From Dawidia soli (lineage in GTDB: Bacteria; Bacteroidota; Bacteroidia; Cytophagales; Cyclobacteriaceae): a stretch of 64,000 nucleotides of DNA. The DNA lies in the NCBI RefSeq assembly GCF_018598185.1, contig NZ_JAHESC010000022.1:60131-124130 (forward strand). Direction: 5' to 3'. Shown one piece after another: positions 26,061-35,849 of the stretch. Numbering within the stretch: the stretch's first letter is position 1; each line of letters starts with the position of its first letter. The notes below the pieces were generated by a model. It ran no database searches. It was not told where the DNA came from and saw only the letters and a list, made by a program, of their open reading frames with translations. A program made the translations under genes and the position numbers.

Positions 26061-26241
26061 CCCAGGGTAGAAATACGCATAAACCGTGAAAAAATTGTAC
26101 CTGGCACCATTTCTTGGCAGCCAAAAGCAAAAATTGTCCGTATTCGTAAATAAAGATGTCCGATGGGGAGAAAACAACCCCCTGAATTCTGTTTACTCTG
26201 GAAAAAGTGTAGCTTAAAACGTCCATGTAAGCGTATATCAT

Positions 26242-29004
26242 ATGACAAATCAGGATCATTTTCACACCAAAAAAGAATTGACCGTTGGTGACAAACGGTA
26301 CTCCTACTACAGTCTGAAAGACTTGCAACAACAGGGGCATGCTATCGAGCGCCTGCCGTTCTCCATCCGGATACTGCTGGAGAATGCCCTCCGGAATTTC
26401 GATGGCTATGTCACCACGCAGGAACACGTTGAGACGATCCTGAACTGGTCGCCCAAACCCGAAGACAAAGAAATACCCTTCATGCCCGCCCGCGTTTTGA
26501 TGCAGGACTTCACGGGCGTGCCCGCCATCGTAGACATCGCCTCCCTGCGCGACGAGATGGCCCGGAAAGGGAAAAATATCACGCGCATTAATCCGCTCAT
26601 ACCGGTCGACCTGGTGGTCGACCACTCCGTATTGGTCGACTACTACGGCACGAACGACGCCTACCGCCTGAACGTAGAAAAAGAATACGAACGCAACAGC
26701 GAGCGCTACCGCTTCCTGAAATGGGCGCAAGGCGCGCTCGATAATTTTTCGGTAGTCCCTCCCGGCATGGGCATTTGTCACCAGGTGAACCTGGAATATT
26801 TCTCAACCTGTGTAGTAGAACGCGGCGGTTTTATCTTTCCCGATTCGGTGATCGGTACGGATTCGCATACGCCCATGGTCAACGGCCTGGGTATTGTAGC
26901 GTACGGCGTAGGCGGCATTGAAGCAGAAGCTGCCATGCTTGGACAGCCACAGTTCTTTTCGTTGCCGGAGGTGATCGGTCTCAAGCTCACGGGCAAGCTG
27001 CCGGTGGGCGCCACTGCCACGGACCTGGTACTGACCATTACAGAGCTGCTGCGCAAGACCAAAGTAGTCGGCAAATTCGTAGAGGTCTTTGGAGACGGAC
27101 TAGATGCACTTTCCGTGCCCGACCGTGCAACGATCGGCAACATGTCACCGGAATTCGGCTGTACGGTAACGTACTTCCCCATCGACGAAAAGACGCTGGA
27201 TTATCTTGGGAAAACCAACCGTCCGGCAGGGCTGATCGAGCTTACGCGGAAGTACACACAGGAAAATCTGTTGTGGCGTGAAAATGAAGATGCCATTCTG
27301 TACAGTCAGGTCGTGACGCTCGACCTCGCTACGGTCGAGCCGACCATCTCGGGCCCGAGCCGCCCGCAGGACAAAATCCTGCTGCGCCAGGCAAAACAGA
27401 CGATCACAGACTACATCGAAAAGACCTACAGCCGGCGCTATGTTACCTTCGGCGATCGCCCGCTGAATCGGTGGAGCGGCGAGGGCGGCAATGTTGATCC
27501 GTCGCAAGTGAAGACTGTCGGCCAGGGTGGTCACACCGATATGCATACCGTGGAAGTGACCTATAACAACGAAACGTTTCACCTGAGCGATGGCGCCGTT
27601 GTCATCGCGGCTATCACAAGCTGCACCAACACATCCAATCCCGACGTCATGATCGGCGCCGGACTGCTGGCGGAAAAAGCGCTGTCGAAAGGCCTTCGCG
27701 TGAAACCCTGGGTGAAAACGAGCCTCGCACCCGGTTCCAAGGTTGTAACCGACTACCTGCGCGAAGCGGGGCTGCTGGCAAAACTCGAGCAAATGAAGTT
27801 CAACGTGGTAGGATACGGTTGTACATCGTGTATCGGCAACTCCGGGCCTCTGCCCGACCCGATCGCGGCAGCGATGCAAGAGCACGATCTGATCTTAGGC
27901 GCTGCGTTGTCCAGCAACCGTAACTTCGAAGCGCGAATCCATCCGCAGGTGAAGATGAACTTCCTGATGTCGCCGCTGTTGGTCGTAGCCTATGCCATTG
28001 CCGGCCGTATCGACATCGATATGACCACCGAACCGCTGGCGTATAACGATCACAACGAGCCGGTATACCTCAAAGATATCTGGCCGTCGGACGAAGAGAT
28101 CCACAGCACCGTGAGCCGCGTCGTAAAAAAAGATTATTACAAGAAAAACTACGCCGAGATCTTCGACGGCAACGAGCAATGGCAAAATCTCTCGGCACCA
28201 CAAACGAAGGCCTACAAATGGGATCCCGCTTCTACCTATGTAAAGGAAGCGCCGTTCTTTGTTGATCTGCCCGAAGCGGTCGAACCGATCAAACCGATCG
28301 CAAAAGGTCAGGCCCTGCTGGTGCTCGGTGATTCTATCACGACGGATCACATCTCGCCGGCCGGCAGCTTTAACGAAAAATCGCCGGCAGGTCAATACCT
28401 GGTCAGCCGCGGCATTTCAAAAGATCAGTTTAACTCGTACGGTTCGCGTCGTGGCAATGATGAAGTCATGATCCGCGGAACATTTGCCAACGTACGCATC
28501 AAAAACCAACTGGCCACGAAGGAAGGCGGCTTTACACAGCATATTCCTTCCGGGCAGGAAATGACGGTATATGATGCGGCCATGAAGTATAAGGAGACGA
28601 ATACCCCGCTGCTGGTGCTCGCCGGCAAGGAATACGGCAGCGGCTCTTCACGCGACTGGGCCGCTAAGGGAACATTCCTGCTGGGCATCCGCGCGGTGAT
28701 CGCCGAAAGCTATGAGCGCATTCACCGCAGCAACCTGGTGGGCATGGGCGTGTTGCCGTTACAATTCCTGGAAGGTGAAGGTCATCAGCAACTCGGCCTC
28801 ACGGGGCGTGAAACATTCGACATACCGGAGCTGACCGACGCGATCAAACCGGGGCAGCAACTTACCATCACCGCAACAGCCGAAAATGGCAGCCGGAAAC
28901 AGTTTAACGTGCGTTGCAGGTTGGATAGCAAGATCGAAATTGACTATTATCGCAATAAGGGCATCTTACAATATATGTTAAGACAGTTTTTGACAAAGAA
29001 TTGA
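26242..29004 (+). CDS. acnA: Aconitate hydratase AcnA
   Basis: A 920-residue aconitase A. Iron-sulfur ligands are Cys461 (SCTNTSNP), Cys527 and Cys530 (CTSCIGNSG); the swivel-domain catalytic loop GSGSSRDWA starts at Gly799. It converts citrate to isocitrate in the TCA cycle. Length and motif order fit the IRP/AcnA type rather than AcnB or mitochondrial-type aconitase. Start ATG at 26242 is the only sensible one. It seems monocistronic, read away from the cinA-like gene, with a long 3' region that ends in a strong hairpin. Confidence 0.97.
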   Translation: MTNQDHFHTKKELTVGDKRYSYYSLKDLQQQGHAIERLPFSIRILLENALRNFDGYVTTQEHVETILNWSPKPEDKEIPFMPARVLMQDFTGVPAIVDIASLRDEMARKGKNITRINPLIPVDLVVDHSVLVDYYGTNDAYRLNVEKEYERNSERYRFLKWAQGALDNFSVVPPGMGICHQVNLEYFSTCVVERGGFIFPDSVIGTDSHTPMVNGLGIVAYGVGGIEAEAAMLGQPQFFSLPEVIGLKLTGKLPVGATATDLVLTITELLRKTKVVGKFVEVFGDGLDALSVPDRATIGNMSPEFGCTVTYFPIDEKTLDYLGKTNRPAGLIELTRKYTQENLLWRENEDAILYSQVVTLDLATVEPTISGPSRPQDKILLRQAKQTITDYIEKTYSRRYVTFGDRPLNRWSGEGGNVDPSQVKTVGQGGHTDMHTVEVTYNNETFHLSDGAVVIAAITSCTNTSNPDVMIGAGLLAEKALSKGLRVKPWVKTSLAPGSKVVTDYLREAGLLAKLEQMKFNVVGYGCTSCIGNSGPLPDPIAAAMQEHDLILGAALSSNRNFEARIHPQVKMNFLMSPLLVVAYAIAGRIDIDMTTEPLAYNDHNEPVYLKDIWPSDEEIHSTVSRVVKKDYYKKNYAEIFDGNEQWQNLSAPQTKAYKWDPASTYVKEAPFFVDLPEAVEPIKPIAKGQALLVLGDSITTDHISPAGSFNEKSPAGQYLVSRGISKDQFNSYGSRRGNDEVMIRGTFANVRIKNQLATKEGGFTQHIPSGQEMTVYDAAMKYKETNTPLLVLAGKEYGSGSSRDWAAKGTFLLGIRAVIAESYERIHRSNLVGMGVLPLQFLEGEGHQQLGLTGRETFDIPELTDAIKPGQQLTITATAENGSRKQFNVRCRLDSKIEIDYYRNKGILQYMLRQFLTKN

Positions 29005-29318
29005 CACGCCGCATAGAACGTCAATCCGTGGAAACGCCGCACCACCCTGATGTGAAAGGCGTAATTTTTCCTCAGCACGAATTTGCGGGAACGGGAAAAT
29101 ACGCGCGAAACACGATGGCACAGTATTTATACTTCTACGGATAGTAGATTAGTCCCGAAGGAGTGGTACATTCACTTGTATCTGAGAACATATCCTGAAA
29201 ACTTGCTCCGGGTAATGCCGGCGAAAGGAAACGAGATCAATCATACGAAGGAGGCTGCTTTATTAACGTAAAGCAGCCTCTTTACTTACCGATATTCGAT
29301 CTTAAACTTTAGAGGGTT
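29005..29318 (+). other. acnA 3' region, possible untranslated RNA
   Basis: A 314-base stretch between acnA and the small gene at 29319. It contains one 62-codon frame (from 29083) without any family feature, a weak ACGCC/GGCGT pairing just after acnA and the strong terminator at 29251. The distance between acnA and the terminator allows either a long 3' UTR or a separate small RNA of up to about 200 nt. Nothing in sequence decides between the two. Confidence 0.4.
29251..29285 (+). terminator. Rho-independent terminator
   Basis: A perfect 12-bp stem (GAGGCTGCTTTA with its complement) and a 6-base loop, followed by TTTAC. It separates the acnA 3' region from the next small gene. Confidence 0.8.
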
Positions 29319-29573
29319 ATGAAACCGATCAGCATTTCTGACAGTGACAAAATCACGTTCCGTGATTTTAATGAAGGCAATTCCGTACAGGTACGTGTAT
29401 CTGTGCCCGAGACCGAAATAAAAACATACACCAAGGGGACTTCCGTCACGATCGTTCACGGTGGACAAGAGGCTACCGGGCGTATTGTATCCGATCCGAT
29501 TGTTGTTAGTGGTACCCCCGGCCCGGGTGAGCGCCTGCTTTCATTGATCATAGAGAAAGCACAATCGGCGTAA
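29319..29573 (+). CDS. Small conserved-looking hypothetical protein (84 aa)
   Basis: An 84-residue protein with alternating polar and hydrophobic residues, no signal and no membrane helix. Segments such as VQVRVSVPETEIKTYTKGT and GRIVSDPIVVSGTPGPGERL suggest an all-beta fold. I do not recognise a family. It follows directly after a terminator, so it needs its own promoter, and its codon use resembles the flanking genes. It is convergent with the GAF-domain gene. Confidence 0.6.
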   Translation: MKPISISDSDKITFRDFNEGNSVQVRVSVPETEIKTYTKGTSVTIVHGGQEATGRIVSDPIVVSGTPGPGERLLSLIIEKAQSA

Positions 29574-29600
29574 GACGCCAGGGCTCGCATCAGGCCGTGA

Positions 29601-31943
29601 TTATTGCACGCCCACACGCAGCGCGACCAGGCCGTGTATGCCCTGCAGTTCTTCCAGCTCCAGCTCTTCGAGATCGTTCTTCAACAATCCTTCCTGCTGT
29701 AGTGCCTGGATGTACTGTTTGTAGCGCTCGGCCACAAAGCTGTTACGGTAATAAACAACGGCAATTTTGCCGGGTTGTGTCAGGCGCTCGCGGGTGTCTT
29801 TGACATTTGCCTTGTCGATGCGCTTCTTGATGATCTGATAACGAATGTTGTAACTACCCTCTACATCAAAGCGGCGTTCGTCGTTGCGGAAGCCGATGTC
29901 GATCGCAGCGGGATGAACAAAGATCAGCTGCGTGGTTTGCAACGGCACTTCCATGCGCGGCATAAGCCGGCGCGTAATGCGCGATATCGATGCCATGAAC
30001 CGAAGCTGTCGTTGCTGGAAAGTGTCGACATGGGCCAGCTCAAACGGAACGGTCGGAGCAATGGACTGGCCTACATAGATATCGTACTCTACACCGTCGG
30101 TCCTGAACTTTTCAAAATAACTGGGGTATAGCTTGTTCAAATCCCGGCGAAATAATTCCAGGTGTTCGCTAATGGCGGTATTGATGCGTTGCATCGACGT
30201 CTCCAGCATCCGCCGGTGTTGAAACACGGCCCCCGTCTGTTCATTGTTCGCATCGAGAAAAGTACCGATCAATGCGTGCAGCGCCGGTTGCTCGTCATGC
30301 AGGATATGCAATTGGGGCAGTACCTCGTCCTCGATAAAATTCTTCAACGCCGTCTCGTCGATGTGTATCGATCGATCTTCCACCCTCCCGCGCCAGATGT
30401 TTGATTTGAGTATCAGTTCGTCTATGCGGGGCAGGTCTAGTTGCGTGTCGATTTCATCCAGGGTATGCAGTAGCAGCTTCACCTGAAAGACTAGGTCCGC
30501 GCGCAGGGCGGTGTTTCGTTCCACCGTTGAATTTCGTATGTCGATCGCTCCGTAAAGCGGGTATACATCTTCAAATGAAACGGTGGGAATAGCATGTCGA
30601 CGGGATCCAAAGAAATGATCTTTTCGATACTGCCATACGGCCTCACGGAATTTCCATTCGACAGACGGCTGCAACGGCGTAAACACATCCTTGATGGTGT
30701 GATCCATGAACGCATTAAAATCGAGGATGCTTTTTTGCAGCAACTGTGCGAGCAACGGAAGCACATTCTCCAGTTGATTGAGGTTGGCCTCCTGCAACAC
30801 GCCGGCGCGATCGCTGTAAGCCTCCAGGATCCCCACCAGGGCATTGTTGTGAAACACGGGAATCAACGCCAGCGATTGCATGCCGGTATGCTGAAAGAGT
30901 TGATCAAACCACGAAATGTTTTCTATCCCATCGGTGGCATGAAAGACGAGCGACTTGGGCTTAGTGCGATAGCCGTTCATATAATCCAGGAATACGGATT
31001 CGGGTATTGACAGTTTGCTGGCGGTGTTGGCGAGGATACTAAACGGGTCGTTTTCGTAGGACGACAGCAGATGGCCGTTGAGCTCGACCATGGGTAACAT
31101 GCCGAACTGCATGGCGCTGTTGCCGACCAGCGACTTCAGCAACGTCAACACCTGGCGGTAGACGCCCCCGGTCTCCGTGGGATCGTGCTCCAGCATGGTA
31201 TTGCGGATGTTTTCCAATATCTTCTCCGTGGTAACGTCTTCGACGGTCAGGATGGCAAACCCTTCAAAGTGAAAGGCGTCCATGGGCAGCTGTTCCTGCA
31301 GGTAGCCTGTCAGGGCACAGTCTATGGCGCTCGCCAATTTTCCGGTATCGAGGTTCGGAAGCGGCCGCAGTTGTTGAACCTCTACATACCGCAGGTCTGA
31401 CCGCACGGCCAGATACTTCAGCAGACCGGTGTCCTCGTCTATATAGGAATATGTCAGGTCTTCGCGCGGAAGGATCGGCAGGTTAAACACCTTGCGCAGA
31501 ATAAACGAGTAGACAAATTCATAATGCCATTTGTCGATCTTCTCGTCTTCCGAGAATTTTAACGAGTCGGGTATCCGGGCATGCACGCGCTTGTCGATAA
31601 GGTTGTAAAAAGCGTTCGTGCCATAAAAAATAGCCGGCCACAACGGAGCGCCCAGGCCCCAGAGCTTGGTTTCGGTTTCACTGGCCGTGGGCTCTACGGC
31701 CGCATGTACCAGGTCGAACAGCGCATCATATTCGGCCACCCGATCGAGATCAATCGGTTGCAACCACGCAGGATGTGCTTCGAACTGCCCGATAAAGATC
31801 TCCAACTGCTGTTTCCGAATGCCCGTGGATGCGGCATGTTGCTGGCGCAGGTGCGAATAAAAATTCCGGAAGGAAAGGGTGGTTCTACCCGTCAGGGTAT
31901 ATTTCGTCAGGCGCTGGTTAACCAGCTGAAGATCAGAGTGCAT
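29601..31943 (-). CDS. GAF-domain protein of unknown output
   Basis: A 780-residue cytoplasmic protein without membrane segments. Residues about 30-250 are helical; 250-410 look like a GAF domain (for example SLALIPVFHNNALVGILEAYSD); the next part carries VYPLYGAIDIRNSTVERN, a motif I recall from large Bacteroidota GAF proteins but cannot assign to an enzyme. The C-terminal 150 residues are strand-rich (YNIRYQIIKKRIDKANVK). It lies 74 bases downstream of the CheB-like gene on the same strand and is probably cotranscribed. No kinase or cyclase active site is complete, so function is open. Confidence 0.6.
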   Translation of the reverse strand: MHSDLQLVNQRLTKYTLTGRTTLSFRNFYSHLRQQHAASTGIRKQQLEIFIGQFEAHPAWLQPIDLDRVAEYDALFDLVHAAVEPTASETETKLWGLGAPLWPAIFYGTNAFYNLIDKRVHARIPDSLKFSEDEKIDKWHYEFVYSFILRKVFNLPILPREDLTYSYIDEDTGLLKYLAVRSDLRYVEVQQLRPLPNLDTGKLASAIDCALTGYLQEQLPMDAFHFEGFAILTVEDVTTEKILENIRNTMLEHDPTETGGVYRQVLTLLKSLVGNSAMQFGMLPMVELNGHLLSSYENDPFSILANTASKLSIPESVFLDYMNGYRTKPKSLVFHATDGIENISWFDQLFQHTGMQSLALIPVFHNNALVGILEAYSDRAGVLQEANLNQLENVLPLLAQLLQKSILDFNAFMDHTIKDVFTPLQPSVEWKFREAVWQYRKDHFFGSRRHAIPTVSFEDVYPLYGAIDIRNSTVERNTALRADLVFQVKLLLHTLDEIDTQLDLPRIDELILKSNIWRGRVEDRSIHIDETALKNFIEDEVLPQLHILHDEQPALHALIGTFLDANNEQTGAVFQHRRMLETSMQRINTAISEHLELFRRDLNKLYPSYFEKFRTDGVEYDIYVGQSIAPTVPFELAHVDTFQQRQLRFMASISRITRRLMPRMEVPLQTTQLIFVHPAAIDIGFRNDERRFDVEGSYNIRYQIIKKRIDKANVKDTRERLTQPGKIAVVYYRNSFVAERYKQYIQALQQEGLLKNDLEELELEELQGIHGLVALRVGVQ

Positions 31944-32017
31944 GCGGGCACGTTTCGGATTAAGAGGCTGTGTGCGTTACCAAAACCGAAGGCGTGCGTT
32001 TTTTGTTCTGTTTCCTG

Positions 32018-32623
32018 TCAGGAAAATTTATGGGATGGTAAAAGCCCATCGTCCAGTTGCAGCATGGCGGCCAGGCGCTGCCCCAGCTCGCGTGGCGGCA
32101 GCACAAAGTCGGGATGGTCCACCCGCATGGTGGCCCTGGGCATGGAATCAAACTGCGCCGACGCGGGATCTTGCACCAACACCTCACCGCCGTGCCGGTA
32201 TAGCATGAGGGCCCCTGCCGCGCCGTCAGAACCCATGCCGGAAAGAATAACACCAAGCGCACGGTCGCGCTGGTCGTGGGCGAGCGACGAAAAAAATACA
32301 TTGATCGCCTGGTTCCACGCATAGTCGTCGGGCCGTGGTGTGAGATACAAGATGCCCTGCCGTATCTCCAGCAAGACGTTTTCGGGCATGACATATACCC
32401 GGCCGGCCTCCGGCACCACGATGCCGCGGATACGCTCTACGGGCATCACGACATAGTTCGCCATGATCTCGGCAAGCATGCTGTGGTGGTTGCGCAACAG
32501 GTGCGTGACAACCACAAAGGCGGCCGGCAAGCCCGGCGGAATGTCGCGGAAAAATTCTTTCAGCGCACTGTGGCCGCCGGCAGAGGCGCCTATTCCTACG
32601 ATGTATCGGGGTGCGTCGTTCAT
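32018..32623 (-). CDS. Stand-alone CheB methylesterase domain
   Basis: A 201-residue protein equal to the catalytic domain of CheB, without the N-terminal receiver. Ser14 (GASAGG), His41 (VVTHL) and Asp133 (GMGSDGAAG) form the expected triad. In chemotaxis CheB removes methyl groups from receptor glutamates, but no CheR, CheA or methyl-accepting protein is encoded in the window, so the target may be something else. Stand-alone CheB proteins next to GAF or PAS proteins are common in Bacteroidota. Without a receiver it lacks the usual phosphorylation control. Confidence 0.9.
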   Translation of the reverse strand: MNDAPRYIVGIGASAGGHSALKEFFRDIPPGLPAAFVVVTHLLRNHHSMLAEIMANYVVMPVERIRGIVVPEAGRVYVMPENVLLEIRQGILYLTPRPDDYAWNQAINVFFSSLAHDQRDRALGVILSGMGSDGAAGALMLYRHGGEVLVQDPASAQFDSMPRATMRVDHPDFVLPPRELGQRLAAMLQLDDGLLPSHKFS

Positions 32624-32812
32624 GCTGCTATAACCATCCCTTTCGTTTAACCATATATATAGATCAACAGCGTTACTACAACTATGCCCAGCAGCACGGC
32701 CGTGTCAGGTCCAGTACCCGGTCGATGGCGGCGCCGCGACTACCAGCACCAGGCCATCATTTTTCTCATTTGACGACGAAAAAATTATGCCATCTGCCAC
32801 AGAACAACGGGA

Positions 32813-33058
32813 TCACCCGCCGTCTTTCGGCAATTCGATTTTGTCCAGGTATTTGTTTACGTCGGTGGTTTCGGCCAGGGCTATCTTATCGACTTCGTTG
32901 GTGGCGTTGTCCAGGTAAACTTCAATAAAATCCTTGCCAACGGCATACAAGTTTATCTTGAACGAGCCATGCACCACAGTCTCCAGGTATATGCCGTTCT
33001 CCCAGACCCACTTAGCTTTATCGTTTAGCGGGAGGTTTTCAAATTCCAGCTTCGTCAT
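32813..33058 (-). CDS. Small hypothetical protein (81 aa)
   Basis: An 81-residue acidic protein (MTKLEFENLPLNDKAKWVWE, then YLETVVHGSFKINLYAVG). Such short proteins with this opening are widespread in Cytophagales as far as I recall, always without a known role. There is no signal or membrane segment. It has its own unit, read away from the receiver gene at 33307. Confidence 0.65.
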   Translation of the reverse strand: MTKLEFENLPLNDKAKWVWENGIYLETVVHGSFKINLYAVGKDFIEVYLDNATNEVDKIALAETTDVNKYLDKIELPKDGG

Positions 33059-33306
33059 GCGCGTATCGTGTAAAGGGTTTCCTGTAAAGATACGGCTAAT
33101 TCCGTAAGCACCTATTTTCAGTAGATGTTCTGCATATATCCGCCCGGTTAAATTTATGTGTTCCTGCTACAGTTACCAAGAGCCGTTCACTGCGAATAAG
33201 TACCTCCCGTCCCTGGAAACATATGTTTTTATAAGTATCTTCATTTTTGTCTGTGCGTAAATGTGTATCTTGATTAATCACCACACCAACCAGCGAACGA
33301 GGGAAG

Positions 33307-33741
33307 ATGCCTAAAAGCAAACGTTTAATATATATCGACGATGACGAGGATGACATCCTGGTGTTAGCCGAAGTACTGCTACAAGTGAATAATGAGATTG
33401 AATGTATCTCTGCGGTCAACGCGCAGGAAGGGCTGGATCTGTTGGAGCACGGCGATCCGCCGCATTATATATTTCTCGACATCAACATGCCGCGCATCAG
33501 CGGCAAACAATGCCTGCAACTCATACGCGCCAATCCACGCTACGACCACGTGCCGGTCGTCATGCTCTCCACGTCCACGTCCGACGCAGATGTAAAAGAG
33601 TGTATGGCCCTGGGCGCCACGGCCTTCCTGGTCAAGCCCAGTGACTTGTCAACCTTTAGTGAAAAGTTGCGCACCCTGTTTCAAAACATTCATCACCAGA
33701 CATTGCTGCGCGGTTCGTCCAGGGGACCGGGCAAACGTTAA
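33307..33741 (+). CDS. Single-domain response regulator (receiver)
   Basis: A 144-residue CheY-like receiver. The acidic pocket is DDDEDD, the phosphorylation site Asp58 in FLDINMPR, the switch residues LSTST and the Lys of VKPSD; no output domain follows, only about 20 basic residues. The stop overlaps the stop region of the convergent PAS kinase by 4 bases. The kinase next to it is a natural partner candidate, but opposite orientation means they are not one operon. Confidence 0.92.
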   Translation: MPKSKRLIYIDDDEDDILVLAEVLLQVNNEIECISAVNAQEGLDLLEHGDPPHYIFLDINMPRISGKQCLQLIRANPRYDHVPVVMLSTSTSDADVKECMALGATAFLVKPSDLSTFSEKLRTLFQNIHHQTLLRGSSRGPGKR

Positions 33742-35261
33742 GCCGGCAGGTATAGGAAAAAGGTTGCACCCTGCCCCGGTTCGCCGGTGGCGGTGATAAA
33801 ACCGTGGTGATTGTCCATGATCTTCTTACAGATGGCCAGCCCAATGCCGGTGCCTTCGTATTCGTTCCTACCATGCAACCGCTGAAATACCTGGAAGATG
33901 CGTTCGCTGTATTGCGGATCAAAGCCGATGCCATTATCGGCTATGGCAATACGGTAATATACACCGTCACCGGCCAGCGGGCCGATGGCTTGTCCGTCCG
34001 CGGTACCGGCGGTAATAACAATACGCGGTGGCACATCGGGTTTGATATACTTCAGCGCATTAGCCAAAATATTGGTAAGCAACTGCTCGAACTGATAGGG
34101 AATGACTTTTACCACCGGCAGCGCGGCCATTTCGATCGTGGCGCCGACGGCTTCCATCCGCTCGCTCAGCTGCTCCTGCACGTTCGCTAACAACATGCCC
34201 AAATCCAACGCTTCCACGTGTTGCCCCGCGGCATTCATGCGCGAGTACGAAAGCACATCGGCGATGAGCTGTTGCATCTGCATGGACGCCTGCTGCATCC
34301 GGCGAAAGTAGTCTTTGCCCCGGTCGGTCAGAGCGTCCTCCGTGGCCTGAATACGCGTGGCAAAAGTCTGTATCTTCCGCAGCGGCTCTTGCAGGTCGTG
34401 GCTGGCGACAAAGGCAAATTGAGCGAGCTCTTCATTTGACTTCTGCAACGCGTGGTTCGACTCTTTCAACTCGGCGGTACGCTCCTGCACTTTTTTCTCG
34501 AGCTCTTGGGTGAACGTCTTTTGCTGCGTAATGTCGACGGCCGTGCCGTACATGCGCAACGGCTTGCGATCATCGTCATGCACGATCTTGCCCCGTACAC
34601 GTATCCAGTGCACCGACTTGTCGGGCCAGATAATGCGGGCTTCATATGACAGCCCCCCCGTGGTAAACGAGGTGCTGACCGCCTTCTCGCGGATGTGCAG
34701 GTCGTCGGGATGTAATGCCTCGATCAGCTGCTGGTGCGACACGGCGTCGTCGGCCGGAAATCCGAATATCTCCACCAGGCGCGGTGAGCTGTAAAACTCC
34801 TGATTCTCCAGGTCCCAGTCGAATGTGCCCAGGTTGGTGGCCTCTATCGCCAGGCGCAGACGCTGTTCGGCCGCTTGGATCTTTTCGCGTGCTTCGACTT
34901 TTACGGTAACATCGTTTACCGTCACCATGATACCCGACACAGTCCCGTTCAATTCCCGCAAGGGCGTATACTCAAAATCGAGGTAATATTTTCGGCGACC
35001 ATCGTGCGAATCTACGTACGTCAGGGCCTCGCTTTCACGCTGCGTGTTACCGGTCTCCCAGACCGCACGCAATAGCTCGGGGAATCTCTGTCCTTGCAAC
35101 TCCGGCAATACGTCCATCAATGGGCGGTTGGCTACCTCTTCGCGTGCACGATCGACAATGGTGAGGTATGTATCGTTCACCATTTCGATGACCAGCTCCC
35201 GCCCCCGCAATACCACCATACCGATAGGTGCTTGCATGAGCGATTGGTAGAACTTATCCAT
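33738..35261 (-). CDS. PAS-PAS sensor histidine kinase
   Basis: A 507-residue soluble kinase. Two PAS domains (about residues 1-125 and 135-250) precede a coiled coil, a HisKA domain with His288 in FVASHDLQEPLRK and an HATPase_c domain (N-box NILANALKY, G1 DNGIGF, G2 GTGIGLAIC). The second PAS domain with DWDLENQEF and HPDD is of the PAS_3 type. No membrane helix is present, so it senses a cytoplasmic cue, possibly redox or a small ligand. The phosphorylation-site wording is nearly the same as in the second kinase module of the hybrid protein at 40975. Confidence 0.93.
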   Translation of the reverse strand: MDKFYQSLMQAPIGMVVLRGRELVIEMVNDTYLTIVDRAREEVANRPLMDVLPELQGQRFPELLRAVWETGNTQRESEALTYVDSHDGRRKYYLDFEYTPLRELNGTVSGIMVTVNDVTVKVEAREKIQAAEQRLRLAIEATNLGTFDWDLENQEFYSSPRLVEIFGFPADDAVSHQQLIEALHPDDLHIREKAVSTSFTTGGLSYEARIIWPDKSVHWIRVRGKIVHDDDRKPLRMYGTAVDITQQKTFTQELEKKVQERTAELKESNHALQKSNEELAQFAFVASHDLQEPLRKIQTFATRIQATEDALTDRGKDYFRRMQQASMQMQQLIADVLSYSRMNAAGQHVEALDLGMLLANVQEQLSERMEAVGATIEMAALPVVKVIPYQFEQLLTNILANALKYIKPDVPPRIVITAGTADGQAIGPLAGDGVYYRIAIADNGIGFDPQYSERIFQVFQRLHGRNEYEGTGIGLAICKKIMDNHHGFITATGEPGQGATFFLYLPA

Positions 35262-35345
35262 GGCGACAGATTTGAGACGTCAAGATAACGATATATCCGT
35301 ACACGACCGACACGGTAGGCCGCACCTTTTCAGTGCACGGGAATG

Positions 35346-35780
35346 TTAGAATTGCAATACATATTTTTCTTTGCTCGGCTGTACCGTGTGCAGGCTCCAA
35401 TCGATAGCCATGATCTGTCGGATGGCTGACTTCAGCTTGTCGAACGTGCGCGGTTTGTGAATATAAAAACTGGCTCCCTGACGGTAGGTACGCTCAATGG
35501 TACTTTCTTCATTTGACGTGGAAAAGATCACCACGGGTATAGCGCGGAATTTTTCGATCTGCCTCATTTCAGCGAGGCACTCGAATCCATTCTTACGCGG
35601 CATATTAATGTCCAGAAAGATAACGCAGGGCAGCGGCACAGTTTCTTCCAGCTTTTCCATCAGATCGACGCCGTCGGTGGCCATGATGAGATTCGTATCG
35701 GCCGAGAGCTCACGAAGGGCATCTTCAAACAACAGGCGGTCGTCATCGTCGTCATCCGCCAGAAAAAAACTCTGCGCCAT
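35346..35780 (-). CDS. Single-domain response regulator, paralogue A
   Basis: A 144-residue receiver. The opening FFLADDDDDDRLLFEDALREL has an acidic run; Asp57 in FLDINMPRKNGF is the phosphorylation site; the Lys is in HKPRTF. The C-terminal PSKEKYVLQF is shared in form with the receivers at 36934 and 37365. The start at 35780 gives this opening; a longer frame upstream has no support. No output domain. Confidence 0.92.
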   Translation of the reverse strand: MAQSFFLADDDDDDRLLFEDALRELSADTNLIMATDGVDLMEKLEETVPLPCVIFLDINMPRKNGFECLAEMRQIEKFRAIPVVIFSTSNEESTIERTYRQGASFYIHKPRTFDKLKSAIRQIMAIDWSLHTVQPSKEKYVLQF

Positions 35781-35849
35781 ACATATACGTTGTGGCGCTA
35801 AAGATAGCCAATTCAACGAAACCGGCAACGTAGGGTATTCCCCGATTTA

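Noticed and set aside
25777..26781. 334-residue minus-strand open frame across the cinA-like gene and the start of aconitase.
   Set aside because: It overlaps two well-supported genes and has no motif; G+C-rich codons leave long antisense frames open.
27145..27885. 246-residue minus-strand open frame within aconitase.
   Set aside because: Antisense to conserved Fe-S ligand regions, no domain; an antisense shadow.
29083..29271. 62-codon plus-strand frame behind aconitase.
   Set aside because: It runs through the terminator stem and has no family trait.
32680..32760. Short minus-strand hydrophobic stretch without ATG between the CheB-like and the 81-residue genes.
   Set aside because: Only a GTG start and 17 residues; too weak to call.
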